DNA from: Notospermus geniculatus
Lineage: Eukaryota > Nemertea > Pilidiophora > Heteronemertea > Lineidae
Assembly (NCBI GenBank): GCA_002633025.1
Contig: NMRB01001903.1
Coordinates: 58,529 to 122,528, forward strand
Reading direction: 5' to 3'
DNA length: 64,000 nt
Shown here one piece after another: positions 12,201 to 24,269 of this stretch. Within the stretch, counting starts at the first letter, position 1. Every line of letters begins with the position of its first letter. The position numbers and the translations under genes are program-made. The notes under the pieces were generated by a model. That model saw only the letters and a list, made by a program, of their open reading frames with translations. It had not been told where the DNA came from and made no database searches.

Positions 12201-15200
12201 CCGTTAAACTCCCGCCACCTCTTCCAAAACTCGTCTCAATTTAATTAGCCCGGGCCGGAGGAGAAGAACTCCCTGGCTGCGGTATTTTGACACCGGAGAT
12301 GACAATCACCACCAGAGACAAGATGACATTGTCTCCTGACACCAGGGGAAGACGGAGACGATGGGGCACTTGTTGGAGTTTCCTTGGGCTAGTTTTTGAC
12401 ATCTCACCATTGTCAACTTGCTTGGTACACAGCGACACGGCTTCCTTTGATCGTCAAAGAGGTGTAAAATAGTTTATGATAAACTTGTAACGCGTGCACT
12501 TTAACTGATGCTCGGAGTGTGTCCGCGAAATTTACTCGGTGTCTGGTTCATCCACATCTATGCTGAACTCCAGAAGAAACAGCATCGTTAAACAGCATTT
12601 TAGCAGAATCTAGCATTAGTTCCACCATGGAAGTATTATAATACTTCCATGGTTCCACGTCGTTTCCTCAAACTCCAGGGGAAGACGTTCACTATGGTGA
12701 TATGGCCTGGTGTGTGGAAGGGACACCAGTACCCCCTCGGGTGTGGCCCAGGGCTTGGCTATAACTGGTGAGGCACTGGCCAGCTCGCATTATATTTAGT
12801 CGAAGCTACGGAAATGTTTGGAGACGAATCTTACCATTGCCGTGAAGCATCCCATCTTTCGTCGATCGGATAAGAATCAGGGGTTTAAGGGGTTTTCGCG
12901 CCCTTCCCTGAGGAGCTTTGCACTGATATGCCAGCCAATGTGTAAACAAACAAGGAAACGCTGTTTGACGTTTTGGTACCAAATGATCAAATGGCTTGCT
13001 CCAACTTGTTCTCGACGGTCCAGTCTGAGGGACCAAAGAAAGTGAAGTCCTGGCGATGAATCTGTGTCCAAATCGCTGACCTCCTCAAAGAGGTAACTCG
13101 TATTTTCGTTGAGTCAACATTCTCTTTATTATTTTTCTTCCCCAGAAATATCAATTTTTAGTTTCAATACCCGGTCGCAGCTGAAATTAGCACAAAAGTA
13201 CACGAAGACAACTCTGGTGGCCATTTTCATGTTACCTAACCAAGACGGCCATTTCAGCCCGAAAGTATGCCCATAACGGCATGAAAACGGCGTAACCAAA
13301 ACAAAAATGTACATTAGCAGACGACATGGGAGTGGAAAGTGGTCCAGAGGAATGCACTTCCCGAAGGGCACAAGAATCGTGACGTAACCAGATTGAAGAG
13401 AAATTAACCAGAATAACTTTCAGCAAACATGGCGCGCTTCGCCAGTCACGTGATCCCACCGAAATTTGCCGAAGGCGTTGTTTCGGCAGTGTTGCGGAAA
13501 GTTGGCATTGTTGCAATGAATCGGGAGATCTTTCCAAAATGTCTCAAAGATTTGAGTAATGTTTGATCTAACGCGTAACTTTAATCCGTTTTTCACGGTG
13601 TGTAAATATGGCAAAGTTAGCTTCCACTCCATTGAGAAAGTTGTCTGTCAGACGTTACGTCAGCTCCTCCTCGTCCAATAGCCGAGGACAGGCCGACTAA
13701 ATACGTGTTGTTCTGATGAGTGGCGTGTTTGGTGTTTGTGTGCTACTTGAATTGGCAGCCAAAATAAATGTTTACTGATATTATTGACTGACGGGCCCCT
13801 TTCCTGCCCATTTAGTGAACTATTTCTCAAAGCACAGGTCCTTGTAAATAAAGTTCCACTCGTACATGAAGTGTAAAGGTGGACCTTAAATCTTGTGTTT
13901 GCCTTTGGGTAAAACCAGAGTCCTATGTCCTACTTGCCTCAACATCCCCGCAAAAAGTGATAAGTTTGACTGGGAACTGTCCTCATAATTATTCTCAGTT
14001 TATCAACCACCGATGAATTATCTGAAGCTGGTGTCTACATAAGTTGTCCTAAAGGCACTCCTTCACGTTGGTTCTCAGTGGGCTTATGCCATAAGTTTAC
14101 TTACAGGCATCCTGTTGAGGCCAGGTGATTTCATTTGACATCCATATTCTCAGCACGAGTGGGATCCGTCAACTTGTAAATCATAAGTTTACCTCTTTAA
14201 AATCAAATAAAACAGTAAGGTTTCTTTGCCTACATGTATCTCAACACAATACTATTTATAAACACAAATTTTCTAGATCGTTTTGGACATCTTGCTGTTG
14301 ATTTTAAGGAACTGGGGTCCCGTGGATATGTTGACAGTGATACATGTTGGATTGAGTTGTCTTAGAACCGGTATGGCTTCGTTGTATGGTCAACACACGC
14401 CGTTCTAACACCGTCGATAAATCCATGCAGTGTACCCCACAAATGGTGGAAAAATATATAAAAACCCAAAAGAAAATATCAATCAGCGTGACAAGAATAT
14501 CTACTTGATTTCCCCCCAGTTTTTCTAAGGGAACAAAAAGAGAGGCGTTCTGGGTGTATTGTGTCCTTAAACTGTGTACTCTTCCCTCTTGTCCCGTAAT
14601 AAGGGTTTTAATTGCCTTTCAAAAGTGTCGCCCTGAGGGTTTTGGGGGTCGGGTTATTCTGCCACTAAGACGAAATGATAACGGACTGGGCTGAAAGGTA
14701 ATGGAGAGGGACACTATTTACATAGCTCTCCCTCGATTACCTCCGTTTTCGGACAGTTTGTGACGGATCGGGGGACTGGAATGACGTGCTGGGCATAGCG
14801 AGGATTAGTATATCAAATTTGACTAAAAAGATTTCTGTGGAAAAGGCAAAATGGTATTTCTGATAAAGGTAGGGAGAATTCTTGTTGGCCGATCATTGAC
14901 GTTCTTCCAATTTCTACCACTGGGATTTTTTTCGAATTCAATCCACCATTTTTTCCGTCGACTCAAGGAAGTTACAGTTGTAATCGTCATTTTGGAAATG
15001 TTTACTGCAGCTCTGGATAAATTCCACAGGATTTTCCTTTTCTATCACTTGGTATATATATATCTTTGATGGGTCCGATGACCGTTTTTGTTGTTTTAGG
15101 TCGAGCGTTTTAATAGACTTGCCAAAAGTTTCGTTCAGTTCTGCTTGGACAAGAGACCACATTGCCATCTCTCCCGTTTTATTATGAAATAACAATCATT

Positions 15201-16391
15201 TTTTTTCTCCACAGGTGACCATCAAAACACTTCTTGTAGCCATGTAGAACGAAATCGACTCTAGGACTCTCATTTTTCTCTTTTTACTGTCTTTGCAGAG
15301 AGTTTTCTATGTTCAAAGAGAAGAATCCTCATGACATTGCTGACGCCCTTCTCTCCCTAAAACACGCCGTGGTTCACCCCCAGATGAATAACCAGCTCTC
15401 ACCCCTCTCGCCATCTCTGACGCATTTCTCACCATCCATGACGTCACCAGGAAGTCACGGGACCGTAGGCCATGGACTCGGGCATCAGTCACCCTACGGT
15501 GCCGCGTACGGTACCTCATCGAGTGGGTACCCGCCCCAGTACCCGGATCATACGGGACCTCAGTCGAACACCAACGTGCCATTTCCGTCTATGAGTGTTA
15601 ATGTCTCAATGAGCATGAATGTGGGTCTACCCGGACAGAACGGACAAGTCAACACGCCGCATCCGCATCCTTTACAACAACAGTGGTGTAACCAACAGCA
15701 GCATCCGAGCCCGCCTCAGTTCTCGCGGGAGTTCACGGCCACTCAGCCACAATACTCTGCCACCTATAACCTCCATAACCAAACATACAGTGCATCGTAT
15801 TCCTTCGCGTCGGATTTGAGAAACATTGCGAACAATGACCGGGAGAATTTACACCGATATCACGACCCCTACAGGCAGATGAGCCAAAAGTCATACGGAT
15901 CCTCGCCAAATTTACGCCGGACAAAACTCCAACCGGGTCGCCCGGATTCTCAAGTAGAAACAGGGAAAGTGAACTTATGTCGGATATGCGGCAAAACGTA
16001 CGCCCGGCCGAGTACGCTCAAGACGCACATGCGCACACATTCTGGGGAAAAACCATATCGCTGCTCAACGTGTAACAAGTCATTTTCACAAGCTGCCAAC
16101 TTGACGGCACATATTCGGACTCATTCGGGCGAGAAACCGTTCAGGTGTCCCATCTGTGAACGGAGATTCTCCCAGAGTTCCTCCGTGACGACGCACATGC
16201 GCACTCATAGCGGTGAGCGCCCCTACCGGTGTCGGATGTGTAAGAAAGCATTCTCCGATAGTTCGACTTTAACGAAGCACTTACGGATTCATTCAGGCGA
16301 GAAACCGTATCAATGTAAACTTTGCCTCTTGCGGTTTTCACAATCAGGGAATTTAAATCGCCACATGAGAGTCCACGCTAGCTCGGCGTAG
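9278..16391 (+). CDS. gl: Glass-like C2H2 zinc-finger transcription factor (3 exons)
   Basis: Three coding exons join without a phase break: 9278-9324 (donor GTGAGA), 9838-10086 (acceptor TTCAG, donor GTAAGT) and 15299-16391 (acceptor TTTGCAG). Total 1389 nt, 462 residues. The start is the first of two adjacent ATGs. Exon 2 encodes a Pro/Asn-rich stretch with repeated SPFK/NPFK motifs. Exon 3 begins near a [13 protein letters not shown] block, continues through a Ser/Gln/Pro-rich segment and ends in five contiguous C2H2 fingers at about residues 326-458 joined by HSGEKP/HSGERP linkers. Finger helices contain [36 protein letters not shown] and SQSGNLNRH, the order I recognise from Drosophila Glass, a nuclear DNA-binding regulator of photoreceptor fate. 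Only about four residues follow the last finger, as in that family. Intron 2 is 5.2 kb and carries MITEs. Family assignment is strong; the N-terminal exon is inferred from splice phase. Confidence 0.9.
10271..10553. mobile_element. MITE with about 42-bp TIRs in glass intron 2
   Basis: The left end cactgaaaaattctgcttcg and following bases to about 10312 are the near-perfect reverse complement of 10512-10553. The ends include the self-complementary word ttcgtcaaaatgacgaa, and an extra copy of it lies inside at about 10440. There is no coding capacity. It is a non-autonomous inverted-repeat element of about 283 bp. Confidence 0.8.
11282..11408. mobile_element. Hairpin MITE, 127 bp
   Basis: The left arm gggaggttgagatca with cacggatccttatacgtata is matched by an inverted right arm ending in gatctcaacctccc at 11408. 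The transcript strand would fold into a long hairpin. It lies in glass intron 2. Confidence 0.8.
12625..12652. repeat. Perfect 28-bp palindrome
   Basis: Positions 12625-12652 read ccatggaagtatta followed by its exact reverse complement, with no spacer. The palindrome starts and ends on an NcoI-type ccatgg hexamer. It lies in glass intron 2. It could be a cruciform site or the tip of a decayed hairpin element. Confidence 0.85.
12653..15298. other. Rest of glass intron 2, no gene seen
   Basis: This part of the 5.2-kb intron has only short open frames on both strands and no recognised domain. The polypyrimidine tract before the exon 3 acceptor (tttttactgtctttgcag) ends at 15298. Confidence 0.6.
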
Positions 16392-16967
16392 GAACGGAGT
16401 GAAGAGAAGGCTTTCGTCAAGATAAGCCTTAAAGGTGTGCACAATAATAATGTATGCAGTGATCGTGATAGGGAGTGAACCGACAGCGCCACGCAGGCAG
16501 AGCCCTGTCATGCGCATTCCTGTGTGAATTCCTGTTTGTGCTGCCGTCTATGGTGCAAATAGGACTGCAGACGCCATGAACAATCTCGTCCCCAGTCTCT
16601 CCGTGTGTCCCTTTAAGAAATTTCAGGTTGAAGAAGAGACAACGTGGCGTTTTTTGATTCTGTCATCCATGTAAACATTGAATTCAAAAACGTTCGTCAC
16701 TGTGTACAGATGTAAAATCGTTTGATATTTATTGTACCAAACGTGTTCTTTGTAGGCCTACAGAAGTCTCCAAAGTTGATTCCCTCACCTGTGCATGAAT
16801 ATCGACATTAAAAAGGGGTCTCGGGCAGACGGTCAAAAGACAATTTTGTTGCCATCATGAGTTCCAAGCAAGACCGCGCCCAACGGCCGGGCGTAGAGGC
16901 AAGACAATCCAGTATGTCTTACATGTACTACAAACTATACATGTTAATGTGTACATATTGCAATAAA
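16392..16967 (+). other. 3' UTR of the glass-like gene with poly(A) signal
   Basis: After the TAG stop there is no further open frame. The first canonical aataaa hexamer downstream is at 16962-16967, giving a predicted 3' UTR of about 590 nt. Cleavage is expected 10-30 bases later. Confidence 0.6.
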
Positions 16968-17404
16968 CTATGGTGAAAATTATGCTGTATCTTCCTTCTG
17001 CTGCAAATTTTTGTTGCTTACGAGAGTAGGCATTTGATTAACGCCATGAAAAGCAGGATATGCGTCCATTTTTATGACCGCCGATCGAGCAGCTGAACAT
17101 CGAAAAACGGTCTCGATACTTGTCCAAACGAACGTTAATGAGGTCTCGCTTTAATACAGTATATTTTGAGTCACTTCAAACCCGCCTGAGGACAATAAAG
17201 ACCTTTATTTACTTATCAAAATAATACGTACGTTGGTATTTTGAATTTAGTACACACTTTAGGGAGAGGCCAGCATGCATGTCCGAGGCATGAAAATGGT
17301 TAGTGCCACGTCGACAAATCGTGAAAAAACAAGCCGCACGCCATGTGATTTGTAAGTCAATAATATTTCCATAATTTATGATAAAAAAATTGAATCGGCA
17401 TTTG

Positions 17405-17712
17405 GATAGGAAGAAACGTCGGCACGGGCTCACAAAAGCGCAAGTGAGAACACAGCGACAGGATTACTTCAATTGACCACGCAAGCCCGTGTAGCTCAGT
17501 CGGTAGAGCATCAGGCTTTTAACCTGAGGGTCTGGGGTTCGAGCCCCCACGCGGGTGGTCACTTTTTTATATTTTTGTCGGAAACTTGGATATTTTCGAG
17601 GGAAGGATCTTCTTTTTTGTTTCAAGTATGATGATGCCGAGCACATCCACAAGGTCCTGGGACATTTTTCTTTTGCTGACGTTTCAAAGCCATTCCTACA
17701 TATAGGTGGTAA
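17405..17712 (+). repeat. Segmental duplication, copy 1 (carries tRNA-Lys)
   Basis: This stretch is alignable with 21020-21318. Both share aggattacttc upstream of the tRNA, cgcaagcccgtg at the tRNA 5' end, and ttttcgagggaaggatcttc plus gatgatgccga downstream. The flanks have point differences and small indels while the tRNA body is identical, so this is a real duplication and not an assembly duplicate. Confidence 0.85.
17485..17557 (+). tRNA. tRNA-Lys (anticodon TTT)
   Basis: A 73-nt cloverleaf. The acceptor 5' strand GCCCGTG pairs with CGCGGGT through one terminal G-U and one internal wobble pair. The D stem is GCTC/GAGC, the anticodon stem TCAGG/CCTGA encloses CTTTTAA with anticodon TTT, and the T stem TGGGG/CCCCA encloses TTCGAGC. 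No CCA is encoded, as expected in a eukaryote, and a run of T starts a few bases after the gene, as for a Pol III terminator. Internal A and B boxes are intact. Identical to the gene at 21092. Confidence 0.97.
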
Positions 17713-18381
17713 CCTGCGAGTTAGTATGGAGACCCAATAAAAGCGGGCAGCCATAGACGGAGGGAGGGCGATCTCGCAAGCGATCAGGGCCGACGGCATA
17801 GAAAGTCCGATAGTGCTACCGGCGCCTATCGGCGGTTAGTTATAACGCATTTCGCAACTAAACCGCCCACCGAAAGCACTATCGGACTTTCTGTGCTACA
17901 GATCTTCTCGCCAGCCACACCGCTGGTGTGCTGCTGACTTATGTTCTAAACCGTCGTCCATCTATATTCGTATTCTTGATATTCCGTCGTATTCTTGATT
18001 TTCCGTCGTATTCTTGATATTCCGCATCAAGAGTGTCTTGATTGATATACATCGTAATTAACCAAGTGGTATCATGTTAAATGAGGATGTCTTCAGCGGA
18101 TTACCCGACCACAGGAAAGCCACGCGGCATTTCATTAGGAAATGAAGAGAGACTTTGAGGTTGTGGTTGGTGTAATCCACGCCTAGGGGAGGGGCGGACA
18201 AGTGGGGGAAGACTTAGATCAAGTTACATAAGGTTTCAGTCGGGATTTGTTTGTATACATCCAATAGATGTGTCACTTTCCAATAAGGTCAATCCTTAAA
18301 CAAGCGAGAGTTGGACCGGGTGTAACGTTTGTTATTGTTCCTTGGAATTACTCTCCATTTGAGTTTACAGCGTCGAGACCA

Positions 18382-18622
18382 TAGGGACGTTTAGACGACA
18401 GGCAAAAATCCACATGCGATCCGATCGAATCCGATTGTGGTTCAAAACTCGTGCGTGTAAACGCTACCCAATGCGGTCCAATGTGGATTTAAAATGGTCC
18501 CGAATCCACATTGGACCGCATTGGACCAGATTCAAATCTCGTCTAAACGCAAATGAGACCCGATGCGGGTCGATCGGATCCAACTGAATGTGGTTTTTTG
18601 GCTTGTCGTCTAAACGGCGCTC
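18382..18622. mobile_element. MITE with gtttagacgaca termini
   Basis: The left terminus gggacgtttagacgacaggc is mirrored by ggcttgtcgtctaaacggcg at the right, giving arms of about 35 bp. A second internal inverted repeat is built from aatccacattggaccgcatt. A fragment of the same family ending in ttttttggcttgtcgtctaa is at 33425-33490. Confidence 0.8.
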
Positions 18623-19451
18623 ATGTACCCCATCGGCCTCCAGAAACAAACGAGGCCAAAACCACTGTTCAGTAGTGGAAACGGGGTTTAGAGTTGAAAG
18701 TCGCGTCTCGACTGAGAAACGGAGACGGGTTCGAAGTCAGCCACTCACGGCATGTTATGTTGCGTTTCAGGCGCTGGTCATCCATAGCGTGGACACAAAC
18801 AACATCCCAGCAGGTCAACACCCAACAAATCATAATGAAGTAAGTCCCTTCATTATAACAATGTCATCATCAGGACGACTGGTGTCTTCTCCGGTGATGG
18901 TGATGGTGACGTTTGACGGTCGGTTTCTCCGAGACAGCAGCCTCAACCTTGGTCGTCCTGGAGACGTAAGCTGGCGGGGCCATGACTTCAACCAACAGGA
19001 GGATCCAAACTGAAGAAGAAGAAAAGAATAAGAGGTCCAATTCGTGCGAAAACTGTCCTCAGTGTTCACTAGGGTGTTCGGACGTTCAAGTGGAATGGAC
19101 GAACGGGTGGCGGCACCTCTTGTTGGCGCTGCAAGCTAGTGAACTCCATGGCGCTCCAAGTCCAGAAGGTGGGAATTTTCACGTGCAGGTTGCCTCTCCT
19201 AAACCGGAAAAATCACCAAGTTTGGTTCCGTTATACGGCTTACACTGTGACCAATGACACAAACACTGCCCATAGTTTCCTGTGGTTGAGATTGAGTTAC
19301 CCATAGAGAGCCACCCGCGCCAGGAGACTCACCTCTCGCATCTGATCAGGGGGAACATGAGTGCCATCTTCCCTCCACGAAGGAAATGAAGATGAGTACA
19401 GCAGGGAGATTAGGACAAGGGAGACCCCTTTGGGGCCAGTGAGGTACTTAC

Positions 19452-22400
19452 TTGTTAGGACAAGGATTGTTGCTATGGTAGCGAAGACAAAACCTCGGTG
19501 GAATGTGACATTCAGGTTATATATCGGCAGATTCGTCCCGTTGAATATTTTGACGATGAAAATCAGTGTGTTGAGGATTCCAAACAAGACAAACAGAGCA
19601 ATCTTGCTGATCCACGTCAGCATTTCTTGTGTAGGGAAATAGTAACTGGCGCGTACACTGAAACTGGTGACGAAACCAGCAACAACTAGAACGCAGCAGA
19701 CGACGTTGGGTATGGTGAAAACAAGGCTCAGGAAATTGCCCGGAATGTCGATGAGAAAAGAGGGATCGATCCAATCCAGATTTAACTCAGGAAGATTCAG
19801 TTGTTCAATCAAATCCTTCCACTGTTGTTTCACCTCAGGTGAGATTATTGTTTTTATATAATCCCGAAGATTTGGGAGTTTGTCAAACATGCATTCGCCG
19901 CTGCTTTCGTCGAGTTCGTCGCGGAGGATTTCGGCACTTTGGCTCTGCTCGGAAAACGCACCACTGAAAGAAAGAAGAACGATGTCACGAGGAGTGTTAA
20001 CTTTTTGTGGACGAATTGGCTGATTACAATGTTGATGTCATAAAGGCAGGTGAGTGGAATACCCCTAAGCCATGAATCCAACATTTAACTACGATTCAAG
20101 ATTGGTAGTGTTTTATTTTCAGCGACTGACAGTCTACTTACAATAACTTTGCCCATTTTGGCTTTAGTGTCGGGTCAAACGACAGCCATTTTTGTAAAAC
20201 CGACTCCAATGACAACCAGAGGACGATGAGCGTGAGAATGAGGCTGAGGCACCAGGCCCTAGGTGGCGCTGTATCCATCAGGGTCGCCCTGAACATCTTC
20301 CAGCGCAGTTTGGCGTTGAATTCCACCGAAGTGGTACATTGGTCCAGCTTAGAACAGGAGGCTGAATACTTGGCGAGTTTGGATGAGGCGGCTGTGGTGG
20401 ACGGATCTTGTGTTTTCTTCCGGTACAGGGTTGGCGTGGAGCTGAAGTGTTCGTCCTTCCCTTGGGATTTATGAAGTGACGGTGAAGTTTCTGAAAAAGA
20501 GACAAGATTGTCAGAGGGGTGCACCACCTGCTGGTCAAGTTCTGCATCATATGTCATTATACGTGGCAGTCGCGGATGTTTTCGTTGCCCACCCCGACGC
20601 CTCATTTCTACTCACTGACTTCCTTCAGCGGTGCAGCAGCCGCAGCCGCCCCAGGTTCCGGTCTGAAGATGGAGAAGAAGGCTTGAAGCCAGAAGATGAA
20701 CGTAGCTCCAATGGTGCAGCCGAAACCAGCCTCCACGAGTCTCCAGCCTGATTCCCTGATGAGGTAGGCCCTGGTTAGTGGGAGGCCGTCAGCGATAATG
20801 GTAAGCTGTGGATGATAATGAGAGTGTAGTGAAGAGATATGGAGTGGAATTCGAGGGAGAAGATTTTAAAAAGCCTGTTTTATACTCCGTCTGATTCAGT
20901 AATCGCACAACCCATAACAATGAAAACAATTACAGCATGTAGGTGTGGTACGATCGGATGGAACCAGGCCTTACCAATCGAACATCGATCAGAATGCCAA
21001 TCGAACAGCTGCTGAACAAAGGAGGAACGACGGCAGGGGAAAACAAAACCCAAGTGTGAACAGAGCAGGATTACTTCCGTCATCGACGCAAGCCCGTGTA
21101 GCTCAGTCGGTAGAGCATCAGGCTTTTAACCTGAGGGTCTGGGGTTCGAGCCCCCACGCGGGTGGTCATTTTTTTGAGATTTTTGTCGGAAACATGGATG
21201 TTTTCGAGGGAAGGATCTTCATTTTTGCTACAAGTATATGATGATGCCGACCACGTCCATTAGTGTACTCGGTATTTTGTCTCTTGCTGACGTTGCCGAA
21301 GCCATTCCTAGGTGGCATCCTGAGAGACTGGATGGCCTACAGTCCGACTATGTGCCATAAGACATAACTTCAACTGACGGGAAAACACAAACTCATGATG
21401 GTACAGGATCCGCAGCACGACCCTGACGATAAATCTGCAGTAATGGAGTTCTTTCTTCTATCTGTTACGGTATTCAACCTACCATGGGTCCCCACCACTC
21501 AAACAACATGAGCCCAGCCGCATTGAAGGCCAAGTGGATCGAAGCCGTCCCTAAAACGATACAACTCTTCTTCTTCCCCTGCAACCAGTTGCCACTGCGT
21601 AACTTCCGCGGCCAGAATGCGACGAAGATGACGATGATTCCGGTGAGGATGACGGGCATCAGGAACATAAGCTGAAATGAGTTTCTTTAACGTAAGACAA
21701 TTCACTTTGTGGGTCTTTTCTGGCTCGCAGGACGGGTGACGACTTAAAGGAGTAATTGTCCACTTTTTCTCGATAGCCGGCGCCCCCACGCCACTCTTCA
21801 ACCCAGGGAACTAACTACGTTTCGGCGAATGACCCGATTTACTGCGTAGACTACATTTTGTAATGGATTTTTGTAGGTTGTTTTGTTGCCGCTAGGTGGC
21901 TCCCTCTACGACGGCAGTCAAATAACGCATCAGAGATCCAACACCGTGCTCCTTTAACATGCAGGAGAAGACGCGATGGACTCACCATGCTCATATTCTC
22001 CAAAGTGACGCCAACCATCAGAGGTTTCTTGACCTCAGCCGCTACCCCTTTTATCTTCCGCATCAAGACCGTCATCTTATAAAACACTGATTTGTAGTGC
22101 ATCATCTTCCTGCCCAAGGATCGCATGAACCTTGCGATACGCATGGTCTGTTTGACCGCAGCCCCCGCCCCGGGGATGATCGACAGTATTGCTGTGCCGA
22201 CCATGGCCCCAGCGATCTCTTCACAAGTCAAATCAGAAAATTTTTCCTTCGTGAGGTTCGCGAAGTGTTCTAATTCAAGCGTTGCTTCTGTGATTGACTT
22301 GTTGAATGTCCTGATGGTGATAAGGAATTCTTCCATATTCAAATCGGGTTCGAAATCTATCCGGAACCAGGGTAGGGGGAGAGAAACTGCGGCGAACATC

Positions 22401-24269
22401 AACCCAGCCAGCGCAAAAACTACAGCGGCTACTTCACCGATTCGTAACCATTTTCCTAAATGTTTGAAATTCTTTAAGAATTCCTTCATCCATCTCAATC
22501 TTGATGCGACCTTATCTGTGCTGTCCCTGATTGGTCGAGCCACCGAGAAGGCAAACAAGGGAATCACTATGGCCGCTAAACATATCGTATAGAGGCAGAC
22601 GATCAGCCATGTTTGTGACGTCATGACATGGACGCCGGCCATTGTGTTGATGACGACATACAGAAGACCAGCTTTGATTGGTGTAGGCATTCTGTCCTTG
22701 TGCCTTTTCTTGATTTGATAAAATATGAAAGTCAGAAGCACAGAGCATAAAACAATTTGAAGCGACGTGCTGAAAAGTTCACGCCATGGCTTTTGAACCG
22801 TATCACCATCCATTGTTTCCGTTACGACCGCTTCTTCTCCGTCTTTCTCGGCGTTTTGGTCCAAGTTTGCTACCGATGGTGCAAAGCTTGAAGCTAGGCG
22901 AGCAACATTCATCGCCAGGGCGAGGAAACCCGGGAAAAGGCAAAGGGCCTTTAACGTCCTCGTGGACTTGTCTTGTCTCTGCCTGTGGAAGGAAGGGATC
23001 CGATGACAGATTTATCCTGAAGTAATCAGTGATTCTCAGCGCTCGCTCCCTACATCACCGGACTTTGCGGTGACAGAGGGGAGCGCCAGCGTCAAGAACC
23101 TCAGGATGACAGATTACAGACAAAGTGAATTACTTCCCAAAGATATCTGGGCAGGCAGAAAAACAATCTTTTCTTCTTGAAAGCATGAAATGAATATCGA
23201 AAACTGTTGGGCCAGAAAACTCTAAGGTGGATCAGCGCCTTTTGGAACTTTCACTGCCGTGATGAAGTGGTCGTCAAATTTGAGGAGAGGAGTTACCTGT
23301 TACTTTGCTCAACATGAAGAACAGGTGTCCAATTGTCAACACAGTCTTCTTCTTTGGGGATATCCCGGTACTTATAGGCCAGCCAAGCGTGCTCTGAGAA
23401 GCCAGGCAACCTCCACACCAAGACGATGAGGACTCCAGAGATCAGAGTCACCAGGGGGATAACTGAAATCAAGTCCAGTGAATGGGGTGAGGTGAATTTG
23501 GTGGTAGGTTTTGTCCAGGACATGAAACATGTGTGTTAGACCAAGTTACGACTGCTTGGATTAGACAAATGTAGCAGCGTCTATATTTTTATATTGGACC
23601 AACTTGCGATATTTCTGGGTTGAATTCAAGAAAGAGAACTTACAAGTGTATGCTGAAGCCAAGTCCGGTGACCAAGTCTTGGCTATGAAAGCCTCGGCTG
23701 GAGCCGAGTATGATGAGCAGACGACGAGAACCAGGAGTGTCCTCGTCAGCCAATGAGGAAGCGCGAACTGCGCCATGAAAGTCGAGGATGATTTCAGGGC
23801 GCTGTTCAAAGTGGACCACGTGACAACTGCATCGCCTGCTATCACGAGACTTGCCAGGATCTCGAAGACCAGTCGTCTGCAGAAAAAAATGTTGACAACT
23901 CACTTGGGAGGAAAGTGAGCCAAGAAGAGTGGATAAGTCCACCTTGTCGTTTTATATACGACACAAGGGTCTCACAAATGTAGCCGCCAGTAAAAGTCAA
24001 CACTGTAGTACTTACGTTACGCTCAGAATCTTGCCGATGGGCGCTATCCAAACATTTGTCTCCACCAACGTCGTCTCCTCAGACGGTGGGAAGACAACAT
24101 GCGTCGTCAGAACGAAAAACGCGGCCAAGAAGTAACCAAATCGAATGAATCCTAGGAATGTCCCTGTGATGTTCAGAAGGATGAGATCACATTGTTCATT
24201 CAGATTTTCCCTCGTGATATGAGTATCTGGAACTGTCTTGGGTTTATCTGACGTCTTCGCCATCGACAT
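19452..24269 (-). CDS. Large multi-pass membrane protein of unknown family (8+ exons)
   Basis: Eight exons on the - strand join with consistent phase: 24269-24016, 23876-23644, 23462-23297, 22982-21986, 21671-21483, 20805-20616, 20490-20142 and 19963-19452. Seven of the eight donors are GTAAGT or GTGAGT or within one base of these, and acceptors end in CAG. I start at the ATG at 24269 (MSMAKTSDK). The product is at least 963 residues with about 17 hydrophobic segments: one in exon 1, two in exon 2, one in exon 3, about six in exon 4, two in exon 5 and one each in exons 6 and 7, then three in exon 8. Soluble parts include an acidic segment with NLTKEKFSDL and a Ser/Thr-rich loop with a possible N-glycosylation site in exon 7's neighbour region. 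The 3' end is unresolved: a small exon at 19333-19372 (donor GTGAGT) and an acceptor near 19012 are candidates, but no option gives a clearly better C-terminus. I recognise no domain. It is most likely an integral membrane protein; transporter, channel or scaffold cannot be told apart. Confidence 0.7.
21020..21318 (+). repeat. Segmental duplication, copy 2 (carries tRNA-Lys)
   Basis: Counterpart of 17405-17712, in the same orientation, 3.6 kb downstream. It lies in the intron between exons 5 and 6 of the - strand membrane gene, so the duplicated block was inserted into or grew within an intron without breaking the splice sites. Confidence 0.85.
21092..21164 (+). tRNA. tRNA-Lys (anticodon TTT), second copy
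   Basis: Base-for-base identical to 17485-17557 over all 73 nt, with the same cloverleaf and TTT anticodon, followed by a run of seven T from 21168. It is encoded opposite to the membrane gene within whose intron it lies. Confidence 0.97.
23027..23110. mobile_element. MITE-like hairpin, gctcgctccct/ggtgac family
   Basis: The segment runs from aatcagtgattctcagcgct, with gctccctacatcaccg, to gcggtgacagaggggagcgc. The inner parts are inverted complements. It is the intact short form of the family also seen at 989 and expanded at 5605, and it lies in the intron between exons 3 and 4 of the membrane gene. Confidence 0.65.

Noticed and set aside
15313-15582. Antisense frames over glass exon 3
   Set aside because: Shadows of the zinc-finger coding sequence.
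18830-19020. Terminal exon of the membrane protein gene
   Set aside because: The acceptor ttcttcttcag and a frame with WILLLVEVMAPPAY look attractive, but its phase does not match the candidate exon at 19333-19372; left as unresolved.
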